From Acidobacteriota bacterium (lineage in GTDB: Bacteria > Acidobacteriota > Terriglobia > Terriglobales > Acidobacteriaceae): a stretch of 64,000 nt of DNA. The notes beneath the pieces are model-generated. The model was not told the origin of the DNA and did not search any database. It worked only from the letters and a program-made list of their open reading frames with translations. Below, piece by piece: positions 1-9,445 of the stretch (the first letter of the stretch is position 1; each line of letters opens with the position of its first letter). The DNA lies in contig JAJXYY010000028.1 in NCBI GenBank assembly GCA_021780315.1, forward strand, positions 43,845 through 107,844, read 5' to 3'. A program made the translations under genes and the position numbers.

Positions 1-189
1 GAGGACGTCTTCGTCGCCTACGAGGAATTCGCCGCGGGTGTAGCACATGGGGGAGGAGCCGTCGCAGCAGCCTCCGGAGAGATGGAACATGAGGTTGCCG
101 TGTTTGTGGTGGAGGGTGGCGATGAGGGCGATGGCTGCGTCGGTGGCGAGGACCTGATGGGGGAGTTGGGGCATGGGGATTGCCTGCAT
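1..189 (-). CDS. DUF779 domain protein, C-terminus cut by window edge
   Basis: The reverse strand reads 63 codons from an ATG at 189 to the window edge with no stop. The protein contains HLSGGCCDGSSPMCY and then an acidic stretch, which fits the small cysteine-containing DUF779 family. Genes of this family commonly lie directly downstream of AcoD/ExaC-type aldehyde dehydrogenases, as here: the dehydrogenase ends 124 bp upstream. Function is unknown; a role in redox or metal support of the dehydrogenase is only inferred from linkage. A second in-frame ATG lies 5 codons downstream. Confidence 0.8.
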   Translation of the reverse strand, partial: MQAIPMPQLPHQVLATDAAIALIATLHHKHGNLMFHLSGGCCDGSSPMCYTRGEFLVGDEDVL

Positions 190-313
190 GGAGCGGTTGA
201 CGTGGGGCGATTCTGCGGAGGCAGAGGGTGGAGGCCGAGAGAGCCACCCATCGCAACGCGCTGCGATGGATGGCAACCGGAGTGGTATGGCTGAGGCTTT
301 TGAGAGTGCTTGT

Positions 314-1864
314 TTAGAAGAAACCCATGGCGTTGGGGCTGTAGCTGACGAGCTGATTCTTGGTCTGCTGGTAGTGATCGAGCATCATCTTGTGGTTTTC
401 GCGACCGATGCCGGACTGTTTGTATCCACCGAAGGCGGCGTGTGCGGGATAGAGGTGGTAGCAGTTGGTCCAGACGCGTCCGGCCTGGATGTTGCGGCCG
501 AAGTGGTAGGCGCGGTTCATGTCGCGGGTCCAGACGCCGGAGCCGAGGCCGTAGAGGGTGTCGTTGGCGATGCTGAGGGCCTCTTCGTCGTCCTTGAAGG
601 TGGTGACGGAGACGACGGGGCCGAAGATCTCCTCCTGGAAGATGCGCATTTTGTTGTGTCCACGAAAGACGGTGGGTTCGACATAGAAGCCGTTGGCGAA
701 GTCGGGGCCGATGTCGGAGCGTTTGCCGCCGGTGAGGACCTGTGCGCCTTCCTGACGTCCGATGTCGAGGTAGGAGAGGATTTTTTCGAGCTGTTCGGAG
801 GAGGCCTGCGCACCGATCATGGTGGATTTGTCGAGGGGGTTGCCACGCTTGATGGCTTGCACCCGCCCCAGAGCGCGCTCCATGAACTGATCGTAGATCG
901 ATTCCTGGATCAGTGCGCGTGAGGGGCAGGTGCAGACCTCGCCCTGATTGAGGGCGAACATGGTGAAGCCTTCCAGACACTTGTCGAAGAAGGCATCGTC
1001 TTCGCGCATGACGTCGGCGAAGAAGATGTTGGGGGATTTGCCACCGAGTTCGAGGGAGACGGGGATGATGTTCTGGGAGGCGTACTGCATGATGAGCCGT
1101 CCAGTGGTGGTCTCACCGGTGAAGGCGACCTTGTTGACGCGGGGGCTGGAGGCGAGGGGCTTGCCTGCTTCTACGCCGAGACCGTTGACGACGTTGAGGA
1201 CGCCGGGAGGCAGGAGATCGCCGATGAGTTCCATGAGGACGAGGATGGAGAGGGGGGTCTGCTCGGCGGGCTTGAGGACGACGGCGTTACCGGCGGCGAG
1301 TGCGGGTGCAAGCTTCCAGGCGGCCATGAGGAGGGGGAAGTTCCAGGGGATGATAAGGCCAATGACGCCGAGGGGTTCGTGGTAGTGGTAGGCGATGGTG
1401 TCACCGTCGACCTCGGAGATGCCGCCCTCCTGGGCGCGGATGCAGCCGGCGAAGTAGCGGAAGTGGTCGACGACGAGGGGGAGGTCGGCGGCGAGGGTTT
1501 CGCGGATGGGCTTGCCGTTGTCCCAGGTTTCGACGGTAGCGAGCATTTCGAGGTTGTCTTCGATACGCTGGGCGATCTGGTTGAGGATGTTAGCGCGCTG
1601 GGTGGTGGAGGTGCGGGCCCAGCCGGTTTTGGCGTTGTGGGCGGCGTCGAGGGCGCGGTTGATGTCGACGGCGTTGGAGCGGGGAATCTCGCAGAGGACC
1701 TGGCCGGTGATGGGGGTGACGTTTTCGAAGTAGAGGCCGGAGGCGGGCTCCTGCCACTGACCGCCGATGTAGTTGCCGTAGCGCTGGCGGAAGGTGACGG
1801 GGAAGCCATAGGAGCCGGGCTGGATCTGGGTGGATGCGGGAACTGGCGGGGTAGTGGTGGACAT
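314..1864 (-). CDS. NAD-dependent aldehyde dehydrogenase (AcoD/ExaC-like)
   Basis: A 516-residue cytoplasmic ALDH-superfamily enzyme that oxidises aldehydes, probably acetaldehyde or other short aldehydes, to acids. The oxyanion/Glu region [13 protein letters not shown] and the nucleophile region [11 protein letters not shown] (Cys about 311) are present, as is the C-terminal [16 protein letters not shown] signature. The frame is open further upstream, but the start at 1864 is chosen because AAGGAGCTCCGCCC precedes it and the protein then begins MSTTTPP. A DUF779 gene follows on the same strand. That pairing and the CTCPSR motif favour the acetaldehyde dehydrogenase AcoD/AldB branch. A 36-bp palindrome lies about 90 bp upstream and may be an operator. 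Confidence 0.93.
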   Translation of the reverse strand: MSTTTPPVPASTQIQPGSYGFPVTFRQRYGNYIGGQWQEPASGLYFENVTPITGQVLCEIPRSNAVDINRALDAAHNAKTGWARTSTTQRANILNQIAQRIEDNLEMLATVETWDNGKPIRETLAADLPLVVDHFRYFAGCIRAQEGGISEVDGDTIAYHYHEPLGVIGLIIPWNFPLLMAAWKLAPALAAGNAVVLKPAEQTPLSILVLMELIGDLLPPGVLNVVNGLGVEAGKPLASSPRVNKVAFTGETTTGRLIMQYASQNIIPVSLELGGKSPNIFFADVMREDDAFFDKCLEGFTMFALNQGEVCTCPSRALIQESIYDQFMERALGRVQAIKRGNPLDKSTMIGAQASSEQLEKILSYLDIGRQEGAQVLTGGKRSDIGPDFANGFYVEPTVFRGHNKMRIFQEEIFGPVVSVTTFKDDEEALSIANDTLYGLGSGVWTRDMNRAYHFGRNIQAGRVWTNCYHLYPAHAAFGGYKQSGIGRENHKMMLDHYQQTKNQLVSYSPNAMGFF

Positions 1865-1955
1865 GGGCGGAGCTCCTTGGTTGTGCCGTGGCGATGGATA
1901 AACTGCGGCGTGTGGCGGCAGTCGGTTCAATGTGAGCGAGAGAGACTTGTTTCCC

Positions 1956-1991
1956 GCGAAAATACCATACGCCTGCGGATGGTGTTTTCGC
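1956..1991. promoter_or_regulatory. 36-bp interrupted palindrome upstream of the aldehyde dehydrogenase
   Basis: The arms pair from GCGAAAA/TTTTCGC at the ends to CGC/GCG at the centre, with one mismatch, one G-T pair and a 2-base loop. It lies between the end of the DUF1800 gene (2057) and the dehydrogenase start (1864). No T-run follows on the minus strand, so it looks more like a protein-binding site or structured leader than a classical terminator. Which of these it is cannot be decided from sequence. Confidence 0.5.
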
Positions 1992-2056
1992 TATCGGCGA
2001 GGGGCGCGGCTTTGCGTGGGATGAAGGTTGGCGTGGAGGGTTGAATTGGGGGGAGA

Positions 2057-4129
2057 TCAGCGTTGCTGAAACTCGGGGCTGCCCATGACGAGGGCGGTGA
2101 GGAGGTTGAGGGTGTCGGTAGGGTTGGCTGGAGGGGCGGGCGCGGGGTTGGCGGAGAGTGAGTCGATTTGTTTGTGGATGAGTTGGTTGGTCTGGGCGGA
2201 GACATCGCCGCCGATGAGGGTGGCTTCGAGGACCTGGAGGGCGATATCGGCACCGGAGGCGGGTGCGGGGGTAGAGATGGGCTGGGACATGAGGCCCAGG
2301 GCAAGGATGTGGGCGGAGTCGAACTTCTGGTTGGCGAATTTGCCGGAGGTGAGTTGGTAGGCGAAGTTGAGGCGGTCTACGAGGGCGGTAGAGTTCATCC
2401 ACTGGTCAGCGGTGATGTAGTAGCCGGTGGGCGGGAGTGCGTTGTAGAGGGGCATGCCCATGGTGCGGAGGGTGTTGGCGAGGGCGCCGGGGTTGATGGG
2501 GTCGGTGGCGGTGGTGCGGAAGGCGGAGGCGATGAATTCGATGGGGGTTTTGATTTTGTTGCGGAAGTAGGTGCGGGAGTTGAACTCCGGGGACTGGATG
2601 AGGGTGCGGAGGATGGCTTTGATGTCGCCATCGGTGGCGAGGAAGGTTTCGGCCATGCGGTCGACGAGGGCGGGCGGGGGGTCGTCGGCGACGAAGCGCT
2701 GGGCGAGCTTCCAACTGATGAAGTGGGCGGTCTGGGGGCTGGCGGCGAGCAGGGTGAGGGCTTCGATGCCTTCGGCCATGCCGGGGTCGGCGTTGGGGAG
2801 GACCCACTGGGCGGCGTCGTCAGAAAGGGCGGTGGGGATGCGGTGTCCGAACCACTGCTTGGGGCCGGGCTGGTGGCGTTTGGGGTCGTAGAGGAAGGGG
2901 CCGCCCTGATTGGGGCGATCGACACCCCAGCCGGTGAGGATGGCAGAGAGCGCAGTGACGTCGGCCTGGGTGTAGCCGCCGTTAACGCCGACGGTGTGGA
3001 GCTCCATGACTTCCCTGCCGTAGTTTTCGTTGAGGCCGCGGTTGCCGCGTTTGGAGTTGGGGTTGGCGGGGTTGACTCCGTTGGCGAGGGAGTCGGGGCC
3101 GATGGAGAGGTAGTTGTCGAGATAGACCATCATGGCCGGACTGGTGGCGGTGGCCAGAAGGAGGTCACGGAATTTGCCGAGGGCGTGTTTGCGGATGGCT
3201 TCGCGCTCGTAGGTGGTGGTGTACCACTGGTCGGAGTCTTTGGCGATGAAGACGTTGAAGTGATTGAACCAGAAGTCGGTCATGACCTCCTGGAGCTGAC
3301 GCTCGGAGAGGATAGCGCGGAGGAGTTTGGCCTGGGTGAGTTCGCTGCCGATCTGGTAGGCGGCGCCGATGTTGGCGGACATGGCGTTGAAGAGTTCGCG
3401 CTCGCGGGGAGTGAATTCGTTGAGGAGGAGGTTGCGCTGATCGCCGGCGACGTAGGTGGTGAAGGCGATGCGGTCGGCGACGGGGAGTTTGAGAAGGGCG
3501 GGCATGCGCTGGTTTTTGGGGAGGCTGAAGAGGTCTCCGGCGATGCGGGCGGCGGTGGCCTGGTCGGCAGACTTCTGGGCGGTGAGTTCGGCAGGCGAGG
3601 GCGGGGGGAAGGTGGGTTGGCCGTTCGGGTCGATCTTCTTGTTGTCGAGATCCTGGTTGTATTTGAAGACCTGGACCTGATAGATGGCGGCGAGGCCGGG
3701 GTCGGCGGGGTAAGGGCGCTTGCCTTCGGCGACTTGCTGGACCATGCCGCGATCCGGGAAGAGGAGCAGAGCCTGATCGGGCGGGAGATTGAGGGTGGGG
3801 TAGTCGTTGAGGCGACGGTCGAGGGCTGCGTCGGGGATGGACTGCGGGTTGAGTTGCTGTGTGAACCAGGCTTCGGGCCCCTGGGCGAGGACACGTTCCA
3901 CGTCGCCAGGGCGAGGGCCGAAGGTGAAGCGGTTGAGAAGCTGGAGGGCGCGCTCGCGGGGTGTAAGGGGGATGAGCTTTGCAGGGACGGGACGGGTTGG
4001 GACAGGGCGGGAGACTTTGGGTACGGCGGTGTTGGCGGCGGGGGATTTGGGAGGGTGCGGGGCTTGCTGAGCTACGGCGAGGAGGGGAAGCACCGTGGCA
4101 AGCAAGAAGATGGGGAGACATACGCGCAT
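2057..4129 (-). CDS. DUF1800 family secreted protein
   Basis: A 690-residue protein with a Sec signal peptide (MRVCLPIFLLATVLPLLAVA), a proline-rich linker to about residue 50, and the DUF1800 (PF08811) body starting LTPRERALQLLNRFTFGPRPG. Typical DUF1800 landmarks are visible: FWFNHFNVF, NENYGREVMELHTVG, a GWGV segment and FISWKLAQRFV. Start 4129 was chosen because the open frame upstream belongs to antisense of the next gene and only this ATG gives a signal peptide. DUF1800 genes usually pair with DUF1501 genes; none is visible here. Biochemical function is not established. Confidence 0.9.
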   Translation of the reverse strand: MRVCLPIFLLATVLPLLAVAQQAPHPPKSPAANTAVPKVSRPVPTRPVPAKLIPLTPRERALQLLNRFTFGPRPGDVERVLAQGPEAWFTQQLNPQSIPDAALDRRLNDYPTLNLPPDQALLLFPDRGMVQQVAEGKRPYPADPGLAAIYQVQVFKYNQDLDNKKIDPNGQPTFPPPSPAELTAQKSADQATAARIAGDLFSLPKNQRMPALLKLPVADRIAFTTYVAGDQRNLLLNEFTPRERELFNAMSANIGAAYQIGSELTQAKLLRAILSERQLQEVMTDFWFNHFNVFIAKDSDQWYTTTYEREAIRKHALGKFRDLLLATATSPAMMVYLDNYLSIGPDSLANGVNPANPNSKRGNRGLNENYGREVMELHTVGVNGGYTQADVTALSAILTGWGVDRPNQGGPFLYDPKRHQPGPKQWFGHRIPTALSDDAAQWVLPNADPGMAEGIEALTLLAASPQTAHFISWKLAQRFVADDPPPALVDRMAETFLATDGDIKAILRTLIQSPEFNSRTYFRNKIKTPIEFIASAFRTTATDPINPGALANTLRTMGMPLYNALPPTGYYITADQWMNSTALVDRLNFAYQLTSGKFANQKFDSAHILALGLMSQPISTPAPASGADIALQVLEATLIGGDVSAQTNQLIHKQIDSLSANPAPAPPANPTDTLNLLTALVMGSPEFQQR

Positions 4130-4245
4130 AGGTGTACGGTCAACTCTCGTGATTAGACAAGAGCTTAGACCTAGTCTGGCTGGTGAAGTTGCGATTTTGC
4201 TTGATTCTCCGTTGATGGAGGCAAAGTTTTTTTGAACGACGCGAG

Positions 4246-4956
4246 CTATTGGGTTGTGAGTGGGGCTGTGCGCCGTACTTTCGTTGGTTGCTGGCGCCGC
4301 TTCAGGGTGGAGTAGAGGAGGCGGGCGGCGAGGAGGAGGGCGAGGGCGACGGTGACCTTCCAAGGGGTGCGGACGCCGGGTTTGACGAGCCACCAGAAGT
4401 GGATGACGGCGGCGATGGCGGCGAGGTAGACGAGGCGGTGGAGACGCTGCCAGTTTTTGCCTCCGATGGCGCGCATGATGACGGCGGGCGAGGTGCAGGC
4501 GAGGGCGAGGAGGATGAGCCAGGAGAAGATTCCTACCTGGATGAAGCGTCGCTTGAGGAGGTCTCCGGCGATGGTGGGCCAGACGAGATGCCATTGCTGG
4601 AGGATGGCACCGGGGTTTCCGGCACGGATGGCGAGGAGGACCGAGGGGAGATCGTATCCGGAGAAGAGGAAGATGTAGGTGGCGAGGTGAAGCGAGGCGT
4701 AGAAGAAGGCGTAGAGACCAACGAGCCTGCGGAAGCGGATGAGGAAGGCGATGCTGGAGGAGAGGCGGCGCAGGGGAGTGATGGCGAGGGAGGCGAGCAG
4801 GAGGTAGAGAGCCCAGTTGCCGGTGAAGTGAGTGATGGTATGGACGGGGTCGGGGCCGAGGTTGTCGTGCTGGAAGCGGTAGAGCAGGAGGGCGAAGGGC
4901 GCGAGGCAGAGGAGGTGCGCAAGGAGCTTGAGGGCGAGGATGGCGCGTTTGGGCAT
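4246..4956 (-). CDS. msrQ: MsrQ, haem-binding membrane subunit of the MsrPQ system
   Basis: A 236-residue polytopic membrane protein of the ferric-reductase-like/YedZ family with about six hydrophobic segments and conserved histidines (for example ITHFTGNWALYLLL and LHRLVYLAAIAAVIHFWWL). In known MsrPQ systems this b-type cytochrome takes electrons from the quinone pool to MsrP, which reduces methionine sulfoxide in periplasmic proteins. The msrP gene lies 224 bp upstream on the same strand, the usual order. The gap is long for an operon, so a separate promoter is possible. Confidence 0.92.
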   Translation of the reverse strand: MPKRAILALKLLAHLLCLAPFALLLYRFQHDNLGPDPVHTITHFTGNWALYLLLASLAITPLRRLSSSIAFLIRFRRLVGLYAFFYASLHLATYIFLFSGYDLPSVLLAIRAGNPGAILQQWHLVWPTIAGDLLKRRFIQVGIFSWLILLALACTSPAVIMRAIGGKNWQRLHRLVYLAAIAAVIHFWWLVKPGVRTPWKVTVALALLLAARLLYSTLKRRQQPTKVRRTAPLTTQ

Positions 4957-5180
4957 GTTTTTTGGGGAGGGAAACGAGGGTTGAGTGGAGTAAGTTCAGC
5001 GATGGTTGCGCGAGTGGTGGCGATGGTTGAGGGAGGGTCCCTCCCCACCGTCCACGGAAGAGACTCCGAGACTGCCTGGCGGTGGAGGGACGGGAGAGAA
5101 CCAATCGGGAAATGAGCGAGTGCTGCAGTAATGCTAACGATAGGACGCGTGGATCGGGTGCATGGATTTATGACGGTAAG

Positions 5181-6152
5181 CTAATAGTTTTTGCGGAGGT
5201 CCATGCCGTTGTAGAGGCTGGCTACCTGGTCGGCGTAGCCGTTGAAGGGGAGGGTGGCGATGGAGTGGGGAAAGGTGCTGGAGTCGATGCGACGCTCGTG
5301 GGCCTGGGACCAGCGGGGGTGATCGACGGTGGGGTTGACGTTGGAGTAGAAGCCGTATTCGCTGGGAGCAATCTCATTCCAGAGAGTGTGGGGCTGTTTG
5401 TCGGTGAAGTGGAATTTGACGATGGATTTGGCGGATTTGAAGCCGTACTTCCAGGGGAGGATAACGCGGATGGGAGCTCCGTTCTGGTTGGGAAGGGTGT
5501 TGCCGTACATGCCGAAGGTGAGGAGGGCGAGGGGGTTCATGGCCTCGTCGAGACGGAGGCCTTCGGAGTAGGGCCAGTCGTAGCCGCCGGGGAGTTCGGG
5601 CATCTGCTTTTTGTCGGCGAGGGAGAGGAACTGGACGTATTTGGCGGAGGGGAGGGGCTGGCAGAAGTTGATGAACTCGGAGAGGGAGTAGCCTTCCCAG
5701 GGGATGACCATGGACCAGGCTTCGACGCAGCGGTGGCGGTAGACGCGGGTTTCAAGGGGGCGGTAGCGCTGGATGCTGTCGACATCGAGAGTGAGGGGCT
5801 TTTTGACGAGGCCATCGACCTGGACAGTCCAGGGGCGGGTGTGGAGGGTGTGGGCGTTTTTGGCTGGCTCGGATTTGTCGGTGCCGAACTCGTAGAAGTT
5901 GTTGTAGGTGGAGGCCTTGGAGAAGGGCGTCTGGGGGTCTGGGACGGTGTACTGCGGGGCGGAAGCAGCGAGGACCTGTTGGGGATGGAAGATGGCAGGA
6001 AGCTGGGAGGCGGCGATGGCTGCGGTGCCGAGGGCGGCGGCTCCAGTGAGAAAGCGGCGGCGATCCTGCTTGAAGCTGTCGAAGGTGTGCTGAGGGGTGA
6101 TCTCGGAGGAGGCGATGGTGGAGGCGAGAGAACCGGATTTGCGGATGAGCAT
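5181..6152 (-). CDS. msrP: MsrP, periplasmic methionine sulfoxide reductase, Mo-cofactor subunit
   Basis: A 323-residue sulfite-oxidase-fold molybdoenzyme. A twin-arginine signal (DRRRFLTGAAALG, residues 30-42) shows export by Tat with the cofactor bound. The Mo-ligand cysteine is in YRHRCVEAWSMVIPW (Cys about 142), as in E. coli YedY/MsrP. Late landmarks SVNPT-like YSNVNPTVDHPRWSQ are also typical. Start 6152 was chosen for the upstream AAGGATC and because the longer frame to 6395 adds no homologous sequence. It works with the MsrQ encoded downstream to repair oxidised envelope proteins. Confidence 0.94.
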   Translation of the reverse strand: MLIRKSGSLASTIASSEITPQHTFDSFKQDRRRFLTGAAALGTAAIAASQLPAIFHPQQVLAASAPQYTVPDPQTPFSKASTYNNFYEFGTDKSEPAKNAHTLHTRPWTVQVDGLVKKPLTLDVDSIQRYRPLETRVYRHRCVEAWSMVIPWEGYSLSEFINFCQPLPSAKYVQFLSLADKKQMPELPGGYDWPYSEGLRLDEAMNPLALLTFGMYGNTLPNQNGAPIRVILPWKYGFKSAKSIVKFHFTDKQPHTLWNEIAPSEYGFYSNVNPTVDHPRWSQAHERRIDSSTFPHSIATLPFNGYADQVASLYNGMDLRKNY

Positions 6153-6403
6153 GGCTTGATCCTTTTGTCGTGCAGCTTGACGTGCAGCGGAGGCGAGTTG
6201 CGTTGAGACCGGAACGACGCGACTGAGCGTGTGATGCGACCAAGTCCTTATGGTTACATGACACAGGAGAAGACTTTTGAGATGGTGAACATTTTCCATT
6301 AAGCGTCCGGGGGGCGGGAAGTGCAGGTGGCGGTAGGACAGACGCTGGACCAGGAAGGGCGAAGGGGAGACAGGGGCGGGTGAGAGATGGCACACTGGGA
6401 GAC

Positions 6404-7174
6404 ATGATGACTGGTGCCCGGGAAGAACAACTATTGGAAGCAGCGAATGTGCTGATGGATGCGCGGCGGACGAGCAAGCCGATGGAAGACCTGCCGGTAG
6501 AGTTGCAACCGACGACGGTGGATGAAGGCTATCTGGTGCAGGACGCGATGGCCGCGGCGTATGGGGCGATTGGTGGGTGGAAGGTGGGTGCGCCGACGGC
6601 AGAGGCTACCCCGATGTTTGCGCCCATGCCACTGGCGTGGATGGCCGCGGGCGGCAGTGTGCTGGCGGGACCGCGGTATCGGTTTCGGGGTCTGGAGGCG
6701 GAGATTGCGTTTCTGATGGGGCAGGACCTGCCGCCGCGGGCGACACCGTACACGCGGGACGAAGTGGTGGCGGCGATTGCGAGTTGCCATCCGGTGATTG
6801 AGGTGCTGGAGTCGGGGCTAGTTGATCCGACGACGGCGACGAAGCTGTCGATGATTGCGGACCTGCAGATGCACGGCGGGTTTGTGTATGGGCCAGCGTA
6901 TGCGGATTGGCAGCGTATCGACTTTACGCAGGAGCGGGTGTCGCTGGCGGTGGATGGGGTGGTGCGGGTGGAGCGGGTGGGGTCGAATACGTCGGGCGAC
7001 CTGATGCGACTGATGCCATGGCTGGCGAACGAAGGCGCGGCGCGAACCGGAGGCCTGAAGGCCGGGCAGTGGGTGACGACGGGAAGCTGGACAGGCGCGA
7101 CGACGGCAGCGGCGGGATCGTCGGTGGACGTGCGATTTGGTACGGCGGGACAGGTTACGTTGCGCTTCGAGTAG
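6404..7174 (+). CDS. FAH-superfamily 2-keto-4-pentenoate hydratase-like protein
   Basis: A 256-residue protein of the MhpD/2-oxo-4-pentenoate hydratase group: [12 protein letters not shown] near the N-terminus, [16 protein letters not shown] with the metal-binding Glu pair, [11 protein letters not shown], and the C-terminal [12 protein letters not shown] glycine-rich segment. These enzymes hydrate 2-oxo-pent-4-enoates in meta-cleavage pathways. No other meta-pathway gene is nearby, so the substrate is open. GGGAGAC precedes the tandem ATGATG at 6404. Malate synthase follows after 40 bp on the same strand and is probably co-transcribed. Confidence 0.85.
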   Translation: MMTGAREEQLLEAANVLMDARRTSKPMEDLPVELQPTTVDEGYLVQDAMAAAYGAIGGWKVGAPTAEATPMFAPMPLAWMAAGGSVLAGPRYRFRGLEAEIAFLMGQDLPPRATPYTRDEVVAAIASCHPVIEVLESGLVDPTTATKLSMIADLQMHGGFVYGPAYADWQRIDFTQERVSLAVDGVVRVERVGSNTSGDLMRLMPWLANEGAARTGGLKAGQWVTTGSWTGATTAAAGSSVDVRFGTAGQVTLRFE

Positions 7175-7214
7175 GCAGGGGTTGCGGATCGATCGTGCGA
7201 AAGAGGGCGAGAGT

Positions 7215-8822
7215 ATGAGTGAGTATGGTGCGGGTGTGGAGTTTCGGGCTCCGGTGACGGAGCGGTATGCGGCGATATTGACGCCGGAGGCGGTGGCGTT
7301 TGTGGTGGGGCTGCAACGGGCGTTCCACAGGCGACGGAAAGAGTTGCTGGCGGCGCGGGTGGCTCGGCAGGCGCGGCTGGATGCAGGCGAGCGTCCGGAT
7401 TTTCTGGCGGAGACGAAGGCGATCCGGGAGAGCGAGTGGGTGGTGGCTCCGCTGCCGCAGGACCTGCTGGACCGGCGGGTGGAGATCACGGGGCCAGTAG
7501 AGCGGAAGATGATCATCAACGCGCTGAACTCAGGGGCGAAGGTGTTTATGGCGGACTTTGAGGACTCGACGACGCCGACGTGGGAGAACGTGATGGAGGG
7601 GCAGATCAATCTGCGGGATGCGGTTCGGCGGACGATCACGTTTGAGGATAAAAGCAACGGAAAGAGTTACAAGCTGATTGAGAAGCCAGCAGTGCTGTTT
7701 GTGCGGGCGCGCGGGTGGCATCTGGACGAAGCGCATGTGGTGGTGGACGGAGAGCCGATGTCGGGGTCGCTGTTCGATTTTGGTTTGTATGCGTTCCACA
7801 ATGCGAAAGAGCTGCTGGCGCGAGGTTCGGGGCCGTATTTCTATCTGCCGAAGATGGAGAGCCATCTGGAGGCGCGGCTGTGGAACGAGGCGTTTGTGAA
7901 GGCCGAGGCGGAGCTGGGGATTGCGGCGGGATCGATCAAGGGGACGGTGCTGATCGAGACGATTCTGGCGACGTTCGAGATGGACGAGATTTTGTGGGAG
8001 CTGCGGGAGCACTCCGCCGGTCTGAACTGCGGGCGTTGGGATTATATTTTCAGCTTCATCAAGAAGTTTGCCGGGGACAAGAGCGTGCTGCTGCCGGACC
8101 GCGGGCAGGTGACGATGACGACGCACTTTATGCGGAGCTACTCCAAGCTGGCGATCAAGACGTGCCACCGGCGTGGAGTGAGCGCGATGGGTGGGATGAG
8201 CGCGTTTATCCCGATCAAGAGCGATCCGGTGGCGAATGAGACAGCACTGGCGCAGGTGCGGGCAGACAAGGAACGCGAGGCTACGGATGGACATGACGGG
8301 ACGTGGGTAGCGCATCCGGGGCTGGTGCCGGTGGCGCTGGAGGTGTTCGACCGGGTGATGCCGCAGCCGAACCAGATCGACAAGCAGTTGCCGGAGTACA
8401 GTGTGACGGCGGAGGATCTGCTGCAGGTTCCGGCGGGATCGATCACAGAGGCGGGCTTGCGGCAGAATGTTGCTGTGGGGCTGGGGTATGTGGAGGCGTG
8501 GCTGCGCGGGATCGGATGCGTGCCGCTGTTCAACCTGATGGAAGACGCAGCGACGGCGGAGATCAGCCGGGCGCAGTTGTGGCAGTGGGTTCACCATGGG
8601 GCGGTGCTGACGGATGGCCGCGCGGTGACGGTGGGGCTGGTGGATACTGCGATTGAAGAGGAGTTGGCCAAGGCCAAGGCGGCGGTGGATGGTACGCGGT
8701 ATGCGGCGTATGTTCGGGCAGCGGAGTTGATGCGGGAGTTGGTGCGGGGCGAGAAGTTTGTGGAGTTTCTGACGGTGCCGGCGTATGCGCGGGTGCTGGC
8801 GGGTGAAGGACTGGCCAGTTAG
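7215..8822 (+). CDS. aceB: Malate synthase A
   Basis: A 535-residue enzyme condensing acetyl-CoA and glyoxylate to malate in the glyoxylate shunt. Length and motifs match form [25 protein letters not shown] (metal and glyoxylate site), [14 protein letters not shown] and [11 protein letters not shown]. Start 7215 follows a GAGGGCGAG purine stretch and gives the usual N-terminus reaching LTPEAVAFV. The frame is open upstream but overlaps the previous gene. Isocitrate lyase is not in the window. A symmetrical terminator hairpin follows. Confidence 0.96.
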   Translation: MSEYGAGVEFRAPVTERYAAILTPEAVAFVVGLQRAFHRRRKELLAARVARQARLDAGERPDFLAETKAIRESEWVVAPLPQDLLDRRVEITGPVERKMIINALNSGAKVFMADFEDSTTPTWENVMEGQINLRDAVRRTITFEDKSNGKSYKLIEKPAVLFVRARGWHLDEAHVVVDGEPMSGSLFDFGLYAFHNAKELLARGSGPYFYLPKMESHLEARLWNEAFVKAEAELGIAAGSIKGTVLIETILATFEMDEILWELREHSAGLNCGRWDYIFSFIKKFAGDKSVLLPDRGQVTMTTHFMRSYSKLAIKTCHRRGVSAMGGMSAFIPIKSDPVANETALAQVRADKEREATDGHDGTWVAHPGLVPVALEVFDRVMPQPNQIDKQLPEYSVTAEDLLQVPAGSITEAGLRQNVAVGLGYVEAWLRGIGCVPLFNLMEDAATAEISRAQLWQWVHHGAVLTDGRAVTVGLVDTAIEEELAKAKAAVDGTRYAAYVRAAELMRELVRGEKFVEFLTVPAYARVLAGEGLAS

Positions 8823-8835
8823 TTCGTAGAGAGAA

Positions 8836-8881
8836 GCTGCCCCGTGTCGTGAGGTGAAAGTCGCTCAGGACACGGGGCAGC
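8836..8881. terminator. Bidirectional terminator hairpin between aceB and the DsrE gene
   Basis: Perfect 13-bp arms GCTGCCCCGTGTC (8836-8848) and GACACGGGGCAGC (8869-8881) lie between two convergent genes. Four further pairs extend the stem after one mismatch. There is no T-run, so it may act as a transcription barrier or mRNA stabiliser rather than a canonical terminator. Confidence 0.7.
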
Positions 8882-8893
8882 GCATGCGTGTAT

Positions 8894-9331
8894 TCAGCGG
8901 CCGCCCTTGATGTACGACCAGCCTTCTTCCTGCTTTTTGACGACCTCGACGGCACCGGAGGGGACTTCGATGGTGCCGGGGACCATGTCGGCGAGGGTGA
9001 GGTTGTTGCCCTTCATGGAGTTGTGGCAGGCGGCAAGAATGACGCCCTGTTTCTGCAAGGCTTCGAGGTCAGCGCGGACGGAGGAGTCTGCCTTGAGTAC
9101 GTTGATGCCGGGGCCGAAGGCGACGATCTCGATTTCGACGGGATCGGGTGCGAAGCCTTTGAGGAGATTACCGGTGTTGTGCATGGAGATCTCCCAGTCG
9201 GTCTTGTCGCCGGAGGTGATGGCGAAGATGATGCGGTGGGTGTGCACGGGGGCGGCGAAGGCGAAGGTGGCGGCTCCGGAGAACAGGAGCGTGCAGACAA
9301 GGGCGAGGGCAAGGGTGTAGCGGAGCTTCAT
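8894..9331 (-). CDS. Periplasmic DsrE-family protein
   Basis: A 145-residue protein with a signal peptide (MKLRYTLALALVCTLLFSGAA) and a DsrE/DsrF-like domain: HRIIFAITSGDKTDW, then IEIVAFGPGINVL, then GVILAACHNSMKG with the single conserved cysteine, then VPSGAVEVVKKQEEGWSYIK. DsrE-fold proteins handle sulfur or act as small redox/sulfurtransferase partners; the export signal points to the periplasm. GGAGGAACC precedes the ATG at 9331, which decides the start over the longer frame. No sulfur-relay genes lie nearby, so the role is unknown. Confidence 0.88.
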   Translation of the reverse strand: MKLRYTLALALVCTLLFSGAATFAFAAPVHTHRIIFAITSGDKTDWEISMHNTGNLLKGFAPDPVEIEIVAFGPGINVLKADSSVRADLEALQKQGVILAACHNSMKGNNLTLADMVPGTIEVPSGAVEVVKKQEEGWSYIKGGR

Positions 9332-9402
9332 GGTGAGTGGTTCCTCCGAGGAATGGGTATAGGTTACCGCAAGCGCGGACATGGGTGCGTGGGGCAGACA
9401 AA

Positions 9403-9427
9403 AGCCGCCCCGCTGGCCGAGGCGGCT
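9403..9427 (-). terminator. Rho-independent terminator after the arginine-dihydrolase-like gene
   Basis: On the minus strand AGCCGCC (9427-9421) pairs with GGCGGCT (9409-9403) and is followed by TTTTG. It sits 19 bp past the stop of the gene ending at 9446. Confidence 0.75.
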
Positions 9428-9445
9428 GGAGGTAGCTGCGGTGGG

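Noticed and set aside
2168..4156. A 662-residue plus-strand frame
   Set aside because: Antisense to the DUF1800 gene, with the Gly/Val/Glu-rich composition of the other shadow frames.
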